Part shown: positions 34,416-43,036 of the stretch, one piece after another
Layout of the letters: each line of letters starts with the position of its first letter
Position numbering within the stretch: the stretch's first letter is position 1
DNA from: Kofleriaceae bacterium
GTDB lineage: Bacteria; Myxococcota_A; Polyangia; Haliangiales; Haliangiaceae
Assembly: GCA_018058095.1 (NCBI GenBank)
Contig: JAGPCO010000006.1
Span: 53,465 to 117,464 of the forward strand
Direction: 5' to 3'
DNA: 64,000 nucleotides
The notes under the pieces: generated by a model
The model's database searches: none
The model's input: the letters and a program-made list of their open reading frames with translations, nothing else
Told to the model about the DNA's origin: nothing
Made by a program: the position numbers and the translations under genes

Positions 34416-34500
34416 GGAAGGAGTCCGGCTGGACGAGGAGCGCGGGTGCTAACCGTGTGCGCGGGTGACCGCGTCGAGGGTTCGAGTCCCTCTCCTTCCT
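34416..34500 (+). tRNA. tRNA-Ser (GCT)
   Basis: Acceptor GGAAGGA/TCCTTCC; anticodon arm CGCGG-GTGCTAA-CCGTG; variable arm GCGCGG-GTGA-CCGCGT; T-arm GAGGG-TTCGAGT-CCCTC. Six bases after the Ser(CGA) gene. Confidence 0.9.
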
Positions 34501-34506
34501 CGACTC

Positions 34507-34577
34507 GGGGCTGTAGTTCAGCAGCAGAACACCGGTTCGGCAGGCCGGCGACGAGGGTGCGACTCCCTCCAGCTCCA
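34507..34577 (+). tRNA. tRNA-Ala (GGC), C33 and A18/G55 type
   Basis: Acceptor GGGGCTG/CAGCTCC, A73; D-arm GTTC-AGCAGCA-GAAC; anticodon arm CCGGT-TCGGCAG-GCCGG; T-arm GAGGG-TGCGACT-CCCTC. The alanine G3-U70 pair is not obvious. Confidence 0.78.
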
Positions 34578-34591
34578 CGCGACAGATCTCT

Positions 34592-34667
34592 GGCTCTGGA
34601 TACGTCTAGTGACGTTGGCTCGCTGTCTACGAGTCTTAGGCGGGTGCGATCCCCGTCAGAGCCGCCA
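34592..34667 (+). tRNA. tRNA-Asp (GTC), A18/G55 type, CCA encoded
   Basis: Acceptor GGCTCTG/CAGAGCC, G73, CCA at 34665-34667; D-loop with TAG; anticodon arm GCTCG-CTGTCTA-CGAGT; T-arm GCGGG-TGCGATC-CCCGT. Confidence 0.84.
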
Positions 34668-34691
34668 CGGTGAGGCCCGAGCTCACCCGCC

Positions 34692-34762
34692 GGGCCCGTC
34701 GTTCAACAGCAGGACACCGTTCTCGCATGTCGGTGATAGGGGTGCGACTCCCCTCGGGTCCA
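34692..34762 (+). tRNA. tRNA-Ala-like (CGC), A18/G55 type
   Basis: Acceptor GGGCCCG/CGGGTCC, A73; D-arm GTTC-AACAGCA-GGAC; anticodon arm CCGTT-CTCGCAT-GTCGG with one T-T mismatch; T-arm AGGGG-TGCGACT-CCCCT. Confidence 0.72.
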
Positions 34763-34783
34763 CGCATCGAGATCCTTCCATTC

Positions 34784-34857
34784 GCACTCGTGGCCGAGCA
34801 GTGAGGCCCGCGGCTGCAAACCGTGTCACCCCGGTGCAAATCCGGGCGAGTGCTCCA
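34784..34857 (+). tRNA. tRNA-Cys (GCA), A18/G55 type, CCA encoded
   Basis: Acceptor GCACTCG/CGAGTGC, T73 (a cysteine identity base), CCA at 34855-34857; D-loop GAGCAGTGA; anticodon arm CGCGG-CTGCAAA-CCGTG; T-arm CCCGG-TGCAAAT-CCGGG. Confidence 0.88.
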
Positions 34858-34880
34858 GCGCCGTCGTCGGAGCGCGATCT

Positions 34881-34953
34881 CGGGACCAGCTCACCTGGGG
34901 GTGAGGCCGCTCTCACACAGCGGACGCGGAGGGTTCGATCCCCTCGGTCCCGA
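34881..34953 (+). tRNA. tRNA-Val (CAC)
   Basis: Acceptor CGGGACC/GGTCCCG, A73; D-stem CTCAC/GTGAG; anticodon arm CCGCT-CTCACAC-AGCGG; T-arm GAGGG-TTCGATC-CCCTC. Confidence 0.87.
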
Positions 34954-34958
34954 CCCAT

Positions 34959-35033
34959 GCCCATCTAGTGCTCGTGGTCTCGACACGCTCCCCTGGTATG
35001 GGAGAGAGGAGGGTTCGAATCCCTCGGTGGGCT
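34959..35033 (+). tRNA. tRNA-Thr (GGT)
   Basis: Acceptor GCCCATC/GGTGGGC; D-loop with TGG; anticodon arm CTCCC-CTGGTAT-GGGAG; T-arm GAGGG-TTCGAAT-CCCTC. Confidence 0.9.
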
Positions 35034-35038
35034 CCGTT

Positions 35039-35395
35039 TCACCCGTCGGCGCGCGCCGCGCGGAGCTTGCGCAGGTTCCACAGGACCTGGTTGAGCGCCG
35101 CCGATGCGGCCGCGTCGCTCGACGCCCACATCGCGCCGATCAGGCCGGGCTTCGTCGTCGCTTCGACCGCGCGCACGATGATCGCGTCGATCGTGAACGC
35201 TGGCGCGAGCTCGGGCGCGTCGATGCCGATCCGGACTCGGTCGCCCATCGCGACGGCGAAGTTGCGGTCGTTGCGCAGCAGCACCCCGCCGGCGGAGATG
35301 TTGATCGTCACGCAGGTCTCGGTCGCGCTGCTGTGACGGAGATCGATCCGGGCGAGCAGCTCGAAGCGCTCGTGCCGACGTCGTTCGTCAGTCAT
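35039..35395 (-). CDS. PilZ-domain protein
   Basis: A 118-residue single-domain PilZ protein. The c-di-GMP motifs are present: an Arg-rich start (DERRRHERFELLARIDL) and NISAGGVLLRN, matching RxxxR and (D/N)xSxxG. It should sense cyclic di-GMP. It is the only minus-strand gene inside the tRNA array and ends six bases from tRNA-Thr(GGT), so it looks like a later insertion or an old neighbour at the array edge. Confidence 0.85.
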   Translation of the reverse strand: MTDERRRHERFELLARIDLRHSSATETCVTINISAGGVLLRNDRNFAVAMGDRVRIGIDAPELAPAFTIDAIIVRAVEATTKPGLIGAMWASSDAAASAALNQVLWNLRKLRAARADG

Positions 35396-35511
35396 GGCCG
35401 AATCATCGGCGAAACCGCGCGTCGACGCACGCGTGCTCCGGAGGATTCTGCTTGTGGCACGAGTCGACGGTCCTCACCGGGCGCTCGGCCGTCGACGCAG
35501 TCCGTGATCAC

Positions 35512-35587
35512 CGGGACCAGATCACCGGGAGGTGATACCGCCGTGACAAGGCGGATGTGGAGGGTTCGAGTCCCTCGGTCCCGACCA
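35512..35587 (+). tRNA. tRNA-Val (GAC), CCA encoded
   Basis: Acceptor CGGGACC/GGTCCCG, A73, CCA at 35585-35587; D-arm ATCAC...GTGAT; anticodon arm CCGCC-GTGACAA-GGCGG; T-arm GAGGG-TTCGAGT-CCCTC. Acceptor identical to the Val(CAC) gene. Confidence 0.9.
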
Positions 35588-35588
35588 T

Positions 35589-35656
35589 GCCGCCGCGCGA
35601 GGACGCGACCCGGGGATCCGAATCCTGGTGAGGTGGTTCGACTCCACCCGGCGGCG
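35589..35656 (+). tRNA. tRNA-Arg (CCG), short D-arm
   Basis: Acceptor GCCGCCG/CGGCGGC, G73; short D-arm GCG-AGGA-CGC; anticodon arm CGGGG-ATCCGAA-TCCTG with two wobble pairs; T-arm GGTGG-TTCGACT-CCACC. Last element of the array. Confidence 0.78.
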
Positions 35657-35734
35657 CGTCTGGTCCGGCCCGGTTACGCCATCAGTCCTCCACATCGTCG
35701 CTCTTCGGCCCGGCACCTGTGCGAGGATGCCGGC

Positions 35735-36304
35735 GTGAAGCGGGTCGACGAGCCGCTGCCCGGGTTGCTCCTGCTGCACCAGCCGTGGGCGGTCGACGAG
35801 CGCGGCGCGGTGCGCGAGCTGCACCGCGACGAGTGGCTGGGCGAGGCCGACCTGGCCACGATGGGCCGACCCACGTTCGTGCAGGACAACGCGACGGTGT
35901 CACGCCGCGGCGTGCTGCGCGGCCTGCACTTCCAGCGCGGGCCAGCCGGGCAGGGCAAGCTGATCCAGGTCGTGACCGGGCAGATCTACGACGTCGCGGT
36001 CGACCTGCGCGCCGGCTCGAGCAGCTACGGCCAGCACTTCGCGATCAACCTGGTGGCCGAGCGCGGCATGGTGCTGTGGATCCCGCCTGGCTTCGCCCAC
36101 GGGTTCCTCGTGCGATCGGACCAGGCCGTGGTCGTGTACAAGCTCACCGCGGTGTACGACCCGGCGGCGCAGCGCGCGCTGCGCTGGGATGACCCGGCGC
36201 TCGGCATCCGCTGGCCGCTGATCGATCCCCCCACGTTGTCGGCATCCGACGCCGAGGCGCCGACGCTGGCCGCACTCACTGCGGCCGGCCAGGTCCCGGC
36301 GTGA
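35735..36304 (+). CDS. rfbC: dTDP-4-dehydrorhamnose 3,5-epimerase
   Basis: A 189-residue cupin-like epimerase of dTDP-L-rhamnose synthesis. FVQDNATVSRRGVLRGLHFQ has the catalytic His after RGLH; KLIQVVTGQIYDVAVDLR and WIPPGFAHGFLV are family signatures. The start is GTG at 35735; the open frame extends upstream through tRNA sequence and is not coding there. Its stop overlaps the rfbD start (GTGA). Confidence 0.94.
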   Translation: MKRVDEPLPGLLLLHQPWAVDERGAVRELHRDEWLGEADLATMGRPTFVQDNATVSRRGVLRGLHFQRGPAGQGKLIQVVTGQIYDVAVDLRAGSSSYGQHFAINLVAERGMVLWIPPGFAHGFLVRSDQAVVVYKLTAVYDPAAQRALRWDDPALGIRWPLIDPPTLSASDAEAPTLAALTAAGQVPA

Positions 36305-37203
36305 GGCTGCTGGTCGTCGGCGGCGCTGGCCTGGTCGGGCGGCACCTGGTCGCGGCCGCCGCCGCCGCCGGCCACCAGGTGCTGGCACCACCGCGGGCCG
36401 AGCTCGACCTCGGCGCGGCCGCCAGCCTGGGGCCGGCGCTGCGGGCGATCGCGCCCGACGTGGTGATCAACGCCGCCGCCGTCGCCGATGTCGATCGGGC
36501 CGAGCGCGAGCCGACGCTGGCGCACGCCGTCAACGCCGCCGGTGCGGACGCGCTGGCCCGGGCCTGCGCCGAGCGCGGCGCGCCGTGCCTGTACCTGTCG
36601 ACCGACTATGTCTTCGCAGGTGAGGTCGACCGGCAGTACCCCGTCGACGCCACGCCGGCGCCGCTCCAGGCCTACGGCCGCAGCAAGCTGGCCGGCGAGG
36701 CCCTGGTGCGCGCCGCCGGTGGCACGGTGGTGCGGACGTCGTGGGTGTTCGGCGCGGCGGCCAGCCCCGCGCGCGCCGGTTTGGTCGGGCGGGTCGTCGC
36801 CGCCGCCCTGGCCGACGCCGCGGGTGCCCCCACACCCGCGCTGGTGATGACCGATCAGCGACGCAGCCGGCCGACCTGGGCCGACGACCTGGCGGCGGCG
36901 CTGCTGGTGCTGGCCGAGCGGCCCCCAGGCCAGCGGCCGCCGGTGGTCCACGTCGCCGGTGACGAGCCGACGAGCCCACACGGCTGGGCCCGCGCCGTCG
37001 CCGCCGAGGTGGCGGGGCAGCTCGGCCGCCCGCCCTTGCCGATCGCGACCGGCCCGGCGATCGACCCACCCGGCGCCGCGCCGCGCCCGCGCTGGTCGGT
37101 GCTCGCCCTCGACGACGCCCGGCTCGGGCTCGCGGCCCGGCCGTGGCGGCGTGGGCTGGCGCCGACGGTGGCCGCGCTGCTGGCGCACGGAGGTCGGCGG
37201 TGA
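36301..37203 (+). CDS. rfbD: dTDP-4-dehydrorhamnose reductase
   Basis: A 300-residue short-chain dehydrogenase. GGAGLVGRHL is the NADPH-binding loop; NAAAVADVDRAE and STDYVFAGE are RmlD signatures; YGRSKLAGE has the catalytic Tyr-x3-Lys. GTG start in the rfbC stop; its own stop overlaps the rfbB GTG start. Confidence 0.94.
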   Translation: MRLLVVGGAGLVGRHLVAAAAAAGHQVLAPPRAELDLGAAASLGPALRAIAPDVVINAAAVADVDRAEREPTLAHAVNAAGADALARACAERGAPCLYLSTDYVFAGEVDRQYPVDATPAPLQAYGRSKLAGEALVRAAGGTVVRTSWVFGAAASPARAGLVGRVVAAALADAAGAPTPALVMTDQRRSRPTWADDLAAALLVLAERPPGQRPPVVHVAGDEPTSPHGWARAVAAEVAGQLGRPPLPIATGPAIDPPGAAPRPRWSVLALDDARLGLAARPWRRGLAPTVAALLAHGGRR

Positions 37204-38258
37204 GCACCACCTTCGGCACGGTGCTGGTGACCGGCGGCGCCGGGTTCATCGGCGTGCACCTGGTCGGCCAGCTGCTGGCGCGCGGGGCCGCCGACGATGA
37301 CGGCGCCGGCGCGGCGCGGGTGGTCGTGCTCGACAAGCTGACGTACGCCGCCAACCCGGCCGCGCTCGACGAGCTGGCCACGCGCCACCCGGGCCGGCTG
37401 CGGGTGGCGGTGGGCGACGTGGCCGACGCCGCGCTCGTGCGCGAGCTGCTCACGGACGAGCGCCCGGCCGCGGTGGTGCACCTCGCCGCCGAGACCCACG
37501 TCGATCGCTCGATCGACAGCGCGGCGCCGTTCATCCACAGCAACGTCGTCGCCACCTCGGTCCTGCTCGACGAGCTGCGCCGTCACCTCGGCGCGCGCGC
37601 GGCCGCCGCCGGGTTCCGCCTGGTCCACGCCTCGACCGACGAGGTGTTCGGCAGCCTGGCCGAACCCGGCCTGTTCACCGAGGCCTCGCCCTACGCGCCC
37701 CGCTCGCCGTACGCCGCCAGCAAGGCGGCGTCCGACCACCTGGTCGCCGCCTGGCACCACACCCACCGGCTGCCGGCGATCATCACCCACGGCGGCAACA
37801 CCTACGGGCCGTACCAGTACCCGGAGAAGCTGATCCCGCGCCTGGTGACCCGGGCCCTGCGCGGCGAGACCATGCCGGTCTACGCCAGCGGCACCAACGT
37901 GCGCGACTGGATCCACGTCGACGACCACGCCCGCGCCCTGCGCTTCGTGCTCGCCGCCGGCCGCCCCGGCGGCCGCTACCTCGTCGGCGCGCGCACGCCC
38001 CTGCGCAACCTCGACGTGGTGCACGCCCTGTGTGACGAGCTCGATCGCGCCCGCCCGGGCCGTGGCCCCGACGGCGGCAGCCACCACGGCCTGATCGAGC
38101 ACGTCGCCGATCGGCCCGGCCACGACCTGCGCTACGCGCTCGACCCCGGGCTGCTCGAGCGCGAGCTGGGCTGGCGCCCACGGGTCGACTTCGCAGCCGG
38201 CCTGGTCGCGACCGTGCGCTGGTACGTCGACCGCGCCGACCGCGGCGACCGGACCTGA
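37200..38258 (+). CDS. rfbB: dTDP-glucose 4,6-dehydratase
   Basis: A 352-residue extended SDR. TGGAGFIGVHLV (NAD binding), LAAETHVDRSID, STDEVFGSL (catalytic Thr-Asp-Glu), YAASKAASDHLV (Tyr-x3-Lys), NTYGPYQYPEKLIP and NVRDWIHVDDH identify RmlB. The order rfbC-D-B is complete except for rfbA (thymidylyltransferase), which must be elsewhere. Confidence 0.95.
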   Translation: MSTTFGTVLVTGGAGFIGVHLVGQLLARGAADDDGAGAARVVVLDKLTYAANPAALDELATRHPGRLRVAVGDVADAALVRELLTDERPAAVVHLAAETHVDRSIDSAAPFIHSNVVATSVLLDELRRHLGARAAAAGFRLVHASTDEVFGSLAEPGLFTEASPYAPRSPYAASKAASDHLVAAWHHTHRLPAIITHGGNTYGPYQYPEKLIPRLVTRALRGETMPVYASGTNVRDWIHVDDHARALRFVLAAGRPGGRYLVGARTPLRNLDVVHALCDELDRARPGRGPDGGSHHGLIEHVADRPGHDLRYALDPGLLERELGWRPRVDFAAGLVATVRWYVDRADRGDRT

Positions 38259-38302
38259 GGCGAGACCTGCTCCGGCACGATCTGCAGCGGACGCAGGTCG
38301 TG

Positions 38303-38319
38303 CTGGCCCGGCACGTGCA
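38303..38319 (+). promoter_or_regulatory. Weak sigma-54-like promoter before the sensor kinase
   Basis: CTGGCCCGGCACGTGCA keeps GG-N10-GC and most of the -24/-12 consensus, 19 bp before the kinase start. Too close for a normal leader, so low confidence. Confidence 0.25.
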
Positions 38320-38337
38320 TCGGGGCCTGGATGCCCC

Positions 38338-40689
38338 GTGGCGAGCCCTTCCATAGATGAAGACGGCGGCAATCGCGCAGGAGATGCACGCCGGCCCCGC
38401 CTGAGCGTGGGTCAATGGTTGGTCCTGCTGGTCGTCATCTTGTTCGTCGGCCCGCTGCTCATCTCCAACCTGTGGGGATACCTGCGTAGCCGGGAGGCCC
38501 TGATCGACCTGGCCTTTCGCAACACCCGGGACCTGACCGCGCTCGAGGCGGCCCAGGGCGAGGACTTCCTGCGTGATGTCACCACGCTGGTGCCCGCGCT
38601 GGTCGGTAGCGATCGCGAGCTCCTCGCCGCCACAGCTGGGCCGGCCGAGGTCCAGGCCAGCGCGCGGGTGCGTCTGGGCGAGCGATTGCAGGGCTCGATC
38701 CTGGGCAAGGCCCGGCCCGGCGAGGCGACGGCTCCAGCGCGCCAGGGACCGGACCAACCGGGCGAGCTGGCCGAGCTGGCCGAGCTGCAGGTCGTCTCGG
38801 CCGCCGGCGAGCTGCTGGCCTCGTCGCTGCCACTGCACGCACGAGGCCCCGACCTGACCTCGGCGCTGTGCCTGCAACGCGGTCGCGCTGGCCCGGCCAC
38901 GGTGGCCCTCGGTGCCGTCACCGGTGGCGCCGAGCTGGTCGTGGCCAGCCCGGTCGTCGTCGAGGGCGTCACCGCGGCGGTGGTGTGTGGTCGCTTTCGC
39001 TTCGCGGTGTTCCAGCGCCTGCTCACCCAGCTGGCGCGGCGCGCCGGCGGCGCCGACGTCTACCTCCTCGACGAACGGCGGCAGGTGCTGGCCGCGGTCG
39101 AGGCCGGCCAGGTCGTGCCCGGTGCCGGCGCCCTGGCCTGGCTGCCGCGCCCGGCCGCCGATGCGGCCTGGACCATGCGCGGCGGCTCGCCCCGTGGCGC
39201 CGACCTGGTCATCGGCTACGCGCCGGTGGCTGGATCTGGCTGGGGCGTGGTGGTGGCCACGCCGCTGGCCGAGACGCTGGCCGACCTCGAGCACCTCAAG
39301 GTCCAGGCCATCGCGGTGTTCTCGATGCTGATGGCGGTGGTGGTGCTGGCCGTGCTGCTGGCCTGGCGCACCCTGGTCCGGCCGCTGCGCGCCCTGGCCG
39401 AGACGTCGGAGCAGATCGCCGCCGGTGCCATCGGCACGACGGTCGCCAGCACCGTCGCCTCCACCGGTCCGCGCGAGATCGTCGAACTGGCGCGCGAGTT
39501 CAACCAGATGAGCCTGGCCCTGCGCGACGCTCGCCAGGGCCTGGAGGACCGCATCGCCGAGCGGACCAGACAGCTCGCCGACAGCCGCCACTTCCTCGAG
39601 CTGCTGCTCGACTCGATCGACCAGCGCGTGGTGGTGACCGACCCGCAGCTCTACATCGTGAAGGCCAACGCCGCGGCGGTGCGCCTGCACGGCCGGCCGC
39701 TCGTCGGCGAGCCGTGTTACCGCGCGTTCGAGGACCGCGACCGCCCGTGCGACGGCTGCCCGGTTCAGGCCACGTTCCACGGCGGCCACCCGGCCAGCGC
39801 CGAGCGCGCCCAGCGCACCGTCGACGGCCAGCAGCCGATCGCGATCCAGACCTACCCGGTGCGCGACGACAGCGGCCAGGTCCGCTCGGTCATCTCGATC
39901 AGCCGGGTCATCACCCAGGAGAAGCAGCTGCAGGCCCAGCTCGCCTTCCACGAGAAGATGGCGGCGTTCGGCCAGCTCGCCGCCGGCATCGCCCACGAGC
40001 TGGGCAACCCGCTGGCGTCGATCGACGCCCAGCTGCAGCGGGCCGAGGCCGACCCGGAACGGGCCCGGCAGTCGGTCCCGGTGGTGCGCAAGGAGGTCGG
40101 GCGCATGTCGCGCCTGCTGCGCGAGCTGGTCGACTTCTCGCGCCGCAAGCGCAGCGAGGTCCACCTGGCCTCGGTCAACCAGATCGTCGACGACGTGCTC
40201 AAGCTGGTCGAGCACGACCCGCGCGCGCGCGGGGTCGAGCTGGTGCGTGAGCTGGCGCCCGAGCTGCCCGGGGTGCGCATCGTCGAGGACCACCTGGTCC
40301 AGGTCCTGCTCAACCTCGGGCTCAACGCGCTCGACGCCCTCGGCGGGCGTGGTCGGGTCGTGTTGTCGACTCGGCTCGGCCCGGGCACGGACGGCGGCTC
40401 CGAGGCCGAGGCCGAGCCCGGCCGCGCGGTCGTCGAGGTCCGCGTCAGCGACACCGGCACCGGCGTGCCGCTCGAGATCCGGGACCGGTTGTTCCAGCCG
40501 TTCCACACCACCAAGGCGGCCGGGCGGGGCACCGGCCTGGGCCTGTTCGTCAGCAAGCGTATCGTCGACGAGCTGGGCGGCAGCCTCACGCTGGAGCAGA
40601 CCGGCCCGGCCGGCACGGTGTTCCTGGTCCGGCTGCCGGTGGCGCCGCGGCCGAGCAGCGGGCGCGTCCGCGCCAAGGAGGGGTCATGA
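38338..40689 (+). CDS. Membrane sensor histidine kinase (two TM, HAMP, PAS, HisKA, HATPase)
   Basis: A 783-residue protein. TM1 (about 24-46) and TM2 (about 325-345) flank a periplasmic Cache-like sensor of about 280 residues. HAMP follows, then a coiled linker, a PAS domain (about 415-520) with four cysteines (EPCYRAFEDRDRPCDGCPV), and HisKA with FGQLAAGIAHELGNPLASI. The ATPase N box (NLGLNALDAL), G1 (VSDTGTGVP) and G2 (GRGTGLGLFVSKRI) are intact. The Cys cluster in PAS could bind heme, metal or act as a redox switch. GTG start. The stop overlaps the start of the response regulator gene (ATGA). Confidence 0.92.
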   Translation: MASPSIDEDGGNRAGDARRPRLSVGQWLVLLVVILFVGPLLISNLWGYLRSREALIDLAFRNTRDLTALEAAQGEDFLRDVTTLVPALVGSDRELLAATAGPAEVQASARVRLGERLQGSILGKARPGEATAPARQGPDQPGELAELAELQVVSAAGELLASSLPLHARGPDLTSALCLQRGRAGPATVALGAVTGGAELVVASPVVVEGVTAAVVCGRFRFAVFQRLLTQLARRAGGADVYLLDERRQVLAAVEAGQVVPGAGALAWLPRPAADAAWTMRGGSPRGADLVIGYAPVAGSGWGVVVATPLAETLADLEHLKVQAIAVFSMLMAVVVLAVLLAWRTLVRPLRALAETSEQIAAGAIGTTVASTVASTGPREIVELAREFNQMSLALRDARQGLEDRIAERTRQLADSRHFLELLLDSIDQRVVVTDPQLYIVKANAAAVRLHGRPLVGEPCYRAFEDRDRPCDGCPVQATFHGGHPASAERAQRTVDGQQPIAIQTYPVRDDSGQVRSVISISRVITQEKQLQAQLAFHEKMAAFGQLAAGIAHELGNPLASIDAQLQRAEADPERARQSVPVVRKEVGRMSRLLRELVDFSRRKRSEVHLASVNQIVDDVLKLVEHDPRARGVELVRELAPELPGVRIVEDHLVQVLLNLGLNALDALGGRGRVVLSTRLGPGTDGGSEAEAEPGRAVVEVRVSDTGTGVPLEIRDRLFQPFHTTKAAGRGTGLGLFVSKRIVDELGGSLTLEQTGPAGTVFLVRLPVAPRPSSGRVRAKEGS

Positions 40690-42026
40690 GCCATCGCATC
40701 CTCATCGCCGACGACGAAGAGATCCTGCGCATCAACCTGCGCGAGGCGCTGGAGGAGGCCGGCTACCAGGTCGACGAGGCGGCCGACGGGGAGATCGCCC
40801 TCGGCAAAGTCCTCGACGAGGACTACTCGCTGCTGCTGACCGACATCCGCATGCCCCGGCTCGACGGCATCGGCCTGCTCGAGCGGGTGATGGCGGCCCG
40901 GCCTCAGACCTCGGTCCTGGTCATGACCGCGTACGCCTCGGTCGAGACCGCGATCGACGCGCTGCGCCTGGGCGCGTACGACTACCTGCTCAAGCCGATC
41001 AGCCTGGCCGATCTCACGGCCCGGGTCGGGCGCCTGTTCGAGGTCCGGGCCCTGCGCGACGAGGTGGTGCGGCTGCGGCGCGACCTCGACGTCCGCCTCG
41101 GCTTCGAGGGCATCATCGGCAGCAGCCCTCCCATCCGCCGCCTGTTCGAGCTGATCCAGCGGGTCGGTCCGACCGACGCCACCGTGCTGATCAACGGCGA
41201 CAGCGGCACCGGCAAGGAGCTGGTCGCGCGTGCGGTCCACGCCCAGTCCAAGGTCGCCAGCCGCGAGTTCCTGGCCCTCAACATGGCGGCGCTACCACGC
41301 GACATGATCGAGGCCCAGCTGTTCGGGCACGAGCGCGGCGCCTTCACCGGGGCTGACCGCCGGCGCGACGGCGTCCTGCGCGCGGCCCGCGGCGGCACGG
41401 TGTTCCTCGACGAGGTCGGCGAGATGCCGCTGTCGGCCCAGGCCAAGCTGCTGCGAGCGATCGAGTCGCACGAGATCCTGCCGGTCGGGGCCGAGCGGCC
41501 GGAGAAGGCCGAGTTCCGCCTGCTGGCGGCAACCAACCGCGACCTCGAGGTCGAGGTGCGCGAGGGTCGGTTCCGGCAGGACCTGTACTTCCGGCTCAAC
41601 GTGTTCAACCTGGTCGTCCCGCCGTTGCGCGACCGCCGCGACGACATCCCCGAGCTGGTCGGCCACTTCGTGGCGCTGCACCGACGCCGACAGGACCGGC
41701 GTCGACCCGGGGTGTCGAACCAGGTCATGCGCGTGCTCATGGGCTACGCCTGGCCCGGCAACGTGCGCGAGCTGTCCAACGTGATCGAGCGCGCCTGCAT
41801 CCTGTGCGACGGCGACACCATCGAGGCCGAGCACCTGCCGGCCGAACTGACCACCGGCGACGGGGCGCCGACCGCGCTGCGGGCCGCGGTCGAGGACTTC
41901 GAGCGCAAGCACGTGGCCTGGGTCCTGCGCGCGGTCGGCGGCAACCGCGAGCGGGCGGCCGAGCTGCTGGAGGTCGACGCCGCGACGCTGTACCGCCGGC
42001 TCGCCAAGTACAAGCTGCGCGAGTGA
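40686..42026 (+). CDS. NtrC-family sigma-54-dependent response regulator
   Basis: A 446-residue activator. Receiver domain with phospho-acceptor Asp in LLLTDIRMPR, then AAA+ domain: Walker A GDSGTGKE, the sigma-54 loop GHERGAFTGAD, Walker B GTVFLDEVGEM, sensor YLRLNVFNLVVPPLRDR-type, and a Fis-type HTH at the end (RERAAELLEVDAATLYRRLAKY). It is the partner of the kinase. The GAFTGA loop means it activates RNA polymerase with sigma-54, and two good sigma-54 promoters lie 0.9 kb downstream. Confidence 0.95.
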   Translation: MSHRILIADDEEILRINLREALEEAGYQVDEAADGEIALGKVLDEDYSLLLTDIRMPRLDGIGLLERVMAARPQTSVLVMTAYASVETAIDALRLGAYDYLLKPISLADLTARVGRLFEVRALRDEVVRLRRDLDVRLGFEGIIGSSPPIRRLFELIQRVGPTDATVLINGDSGTGKELVARAVHAQSKVASREFLALNMAALPRDMIEAQLFGHERGAFTGADRRRDGVLRAARGGTVFLDEVGEMPLSAQAKLLRAIESHEILPVGAERPEKAEFRLLAATNRDLEVEVREGRFRQDLYFRLNVFNLVVPPLRDRRDDIPELVGHFVALHRRRQDRRRPGVSNQVMRVLMGYAWPGNVRELSNVIERACILCDGDTIEAEHLPAELTTGDGAPTALRAAVEDFERKHVAWVLRAVGGNRERAAELLEVDAATLYRRLAKYKLRE

Positions 42027-42041
42027 CGGCCACGCGGGCTC

Positions 42042-42182
42042 CCCTCGCACTGCTGCGAGGGACCTGGTCCCGGGCCGCCGAATCGACCCGGCCGTGGCGA
42101 AGATCGCCAGGCCGGGCGGGAGGTTGCCTGGCCTCGCAGGATCGCGAGGGCGATCCGGGCCCGGCTCGCACGGCTGCGAGGC
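42042..42182. repeat. Three related hairpins in a convergent intergenic gap
   Basis: CCTCGCA-CTGC-TGCGAGG, CCTCGC-AGGATC-GCGAGG and CTCGCA-CGGC-TGCGAG follow one another between the regulator and the opposite-strand cytochrome. They probably end transcription both ways. Confidence 0.6.
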
Positions 42183-42196
42183 GGGCGGGCGGCCGA

Positions 42197-42916
42197 TCAG
42201 CGGCCGAAGCCGCGGACCAGGCCGATGAGCGCCTTCACCACTGCCGGCTTGCCGGCCAGGTCGGTGTGCGCCGGCATGAGCGGGCTCTTGCCGACGGAGA
42301 CACCGCCCTGCAGGATGACCTTCTCGATGTGACCGTCGGACACCTGGCGCTGCCAGCCGCGGTCGGTGAAGTTGCGAGGCTGCGGCGTGAGCGCCTTGCC
42401 GGCCGGGCCGTCACCGCGGCCGCCATCGCCGTGGCACATCTGGCAGCGCCCGGCGAAGAAGGCGCGCGCTTCCTTGAGTGCGCCGGCATCGGGCGCGGGC
42501 ACGGCTTGCGCCGGCTTGGTCGCTGGCGCAGCGGTTGCGGGTTTTGCCGCTGTGGGAGCCGGTTCAGCGGCCGCAACGGCCTTGCGGGCCTTCTTGCGCG
42601 CGGCCGGGCGTGGCGAGCCGTCCTGCGTGGGCGCAAGCGCGGCGCGATCTGGCGCCGCAGCGTCGGCTGCAGGTGCTGGCGCGTGCATCGGCGCAACGCC
42701 GACGACGTCGGTCCACGCCGAGTCGGGGCTGGCCGCGGTCAGCGCGACGGTGCCGTCGTCGACGGGCGGCGCGGTGGTGTCGTTCGTCGCGGCCGGGGCG
42801 GCGGCGGTCGACGCCGGCGCGGTGGCCGGGGACCACGGGGGGCAGATGGGCTGGCTGGCGCAGGCCAGCGCGAGGAGCATCGGGGCGAGCAGAGTGGCGA
42901 AGGTGATTCGCAGCAT
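42197..42916 (-). CDS. Cytochrome c lipoprotein
   Basis: A 239-residue protein. Signal and lipobox (TLLAPMLLALACAS), a long Ala/Pro-rich linker (to about 155), then a class I cytochrome c: RCQMCHGDGGRGDGPAGKAL with the heme-binding CxxCH and a late Met (SPLMPAH). The C-terminal domain is closely similar to the divergent small cytochrome at 43037 (GGVSVGKSPLMP against GGVAVGKSPLMP). A sigma-54 promoter precedes it. Confidence 0.9.
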   Translation of the reverse strand: MLRITFATLLAPMLLALACASQPICPPWSPATAPASTAAAPAATNDTTAPPVDDGTVALTAASPDSAWTDVVGVAPMHAPAPAADAAAPDRAALAPTQDGSPRPAARKKARKAVAAAEPAPTAAKPATAAPATKPAQAVPAPDAGALKEARAFFAGRCQMCHGDGGRGDGPAGKALTPQPRNFTDRGWQRQVSDGHIEKVILQGGVSVGKSPLMPAHTDLAGKPAVVKALIGLVRGFGR

Positions 42917-42940
42917 CGTTTGGACCTCGGCCCACGCCGC

Positions 42941-42957
42941 TGCAACGGCCAGGCCAC
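42941..42957 (-). promoter_or_regulatory. Sigma-54 promoter for the minus-strand cytochrome
   Basis: On the minus strand GTGGCCTGGCCGTTGCA has GG-N10-GC spacing and the strong TTGCA -12 half, 25 bp before the gene start. Confidence 0.6.
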
Positions 42958-42982
42958 GGCGTGCAGGTCTCCGCGGCGCGTG

Positions 42983-42999
42983 CTGGCCTCTCGGTTGCA
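42983..42999 (+). promoter_or_regulatory. Sigma-54 promoter for the cytochrome operon
   Basis: CTGGCCTCTCGGTTGCA matches the -24 (CTGGC) and -12 (TTGCA) consensus with GG-N10-GC spacing, 38 bp before the ATG at 43037. It pairs back to back with the minus-strand promoter 26 bp away. Confidence 0.68.
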
Positions 43000-43036
43000 C
43001 ATGGCCAGGACAACCACTCTCTCCAGGAGCAACGCC

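Noticed and set aside
34823..35734. Upstream extension of rfbC through tRNA genes
   Set aside because: The conserved protein begins at the GTG at 35735; the extension translates tRNA sequence.
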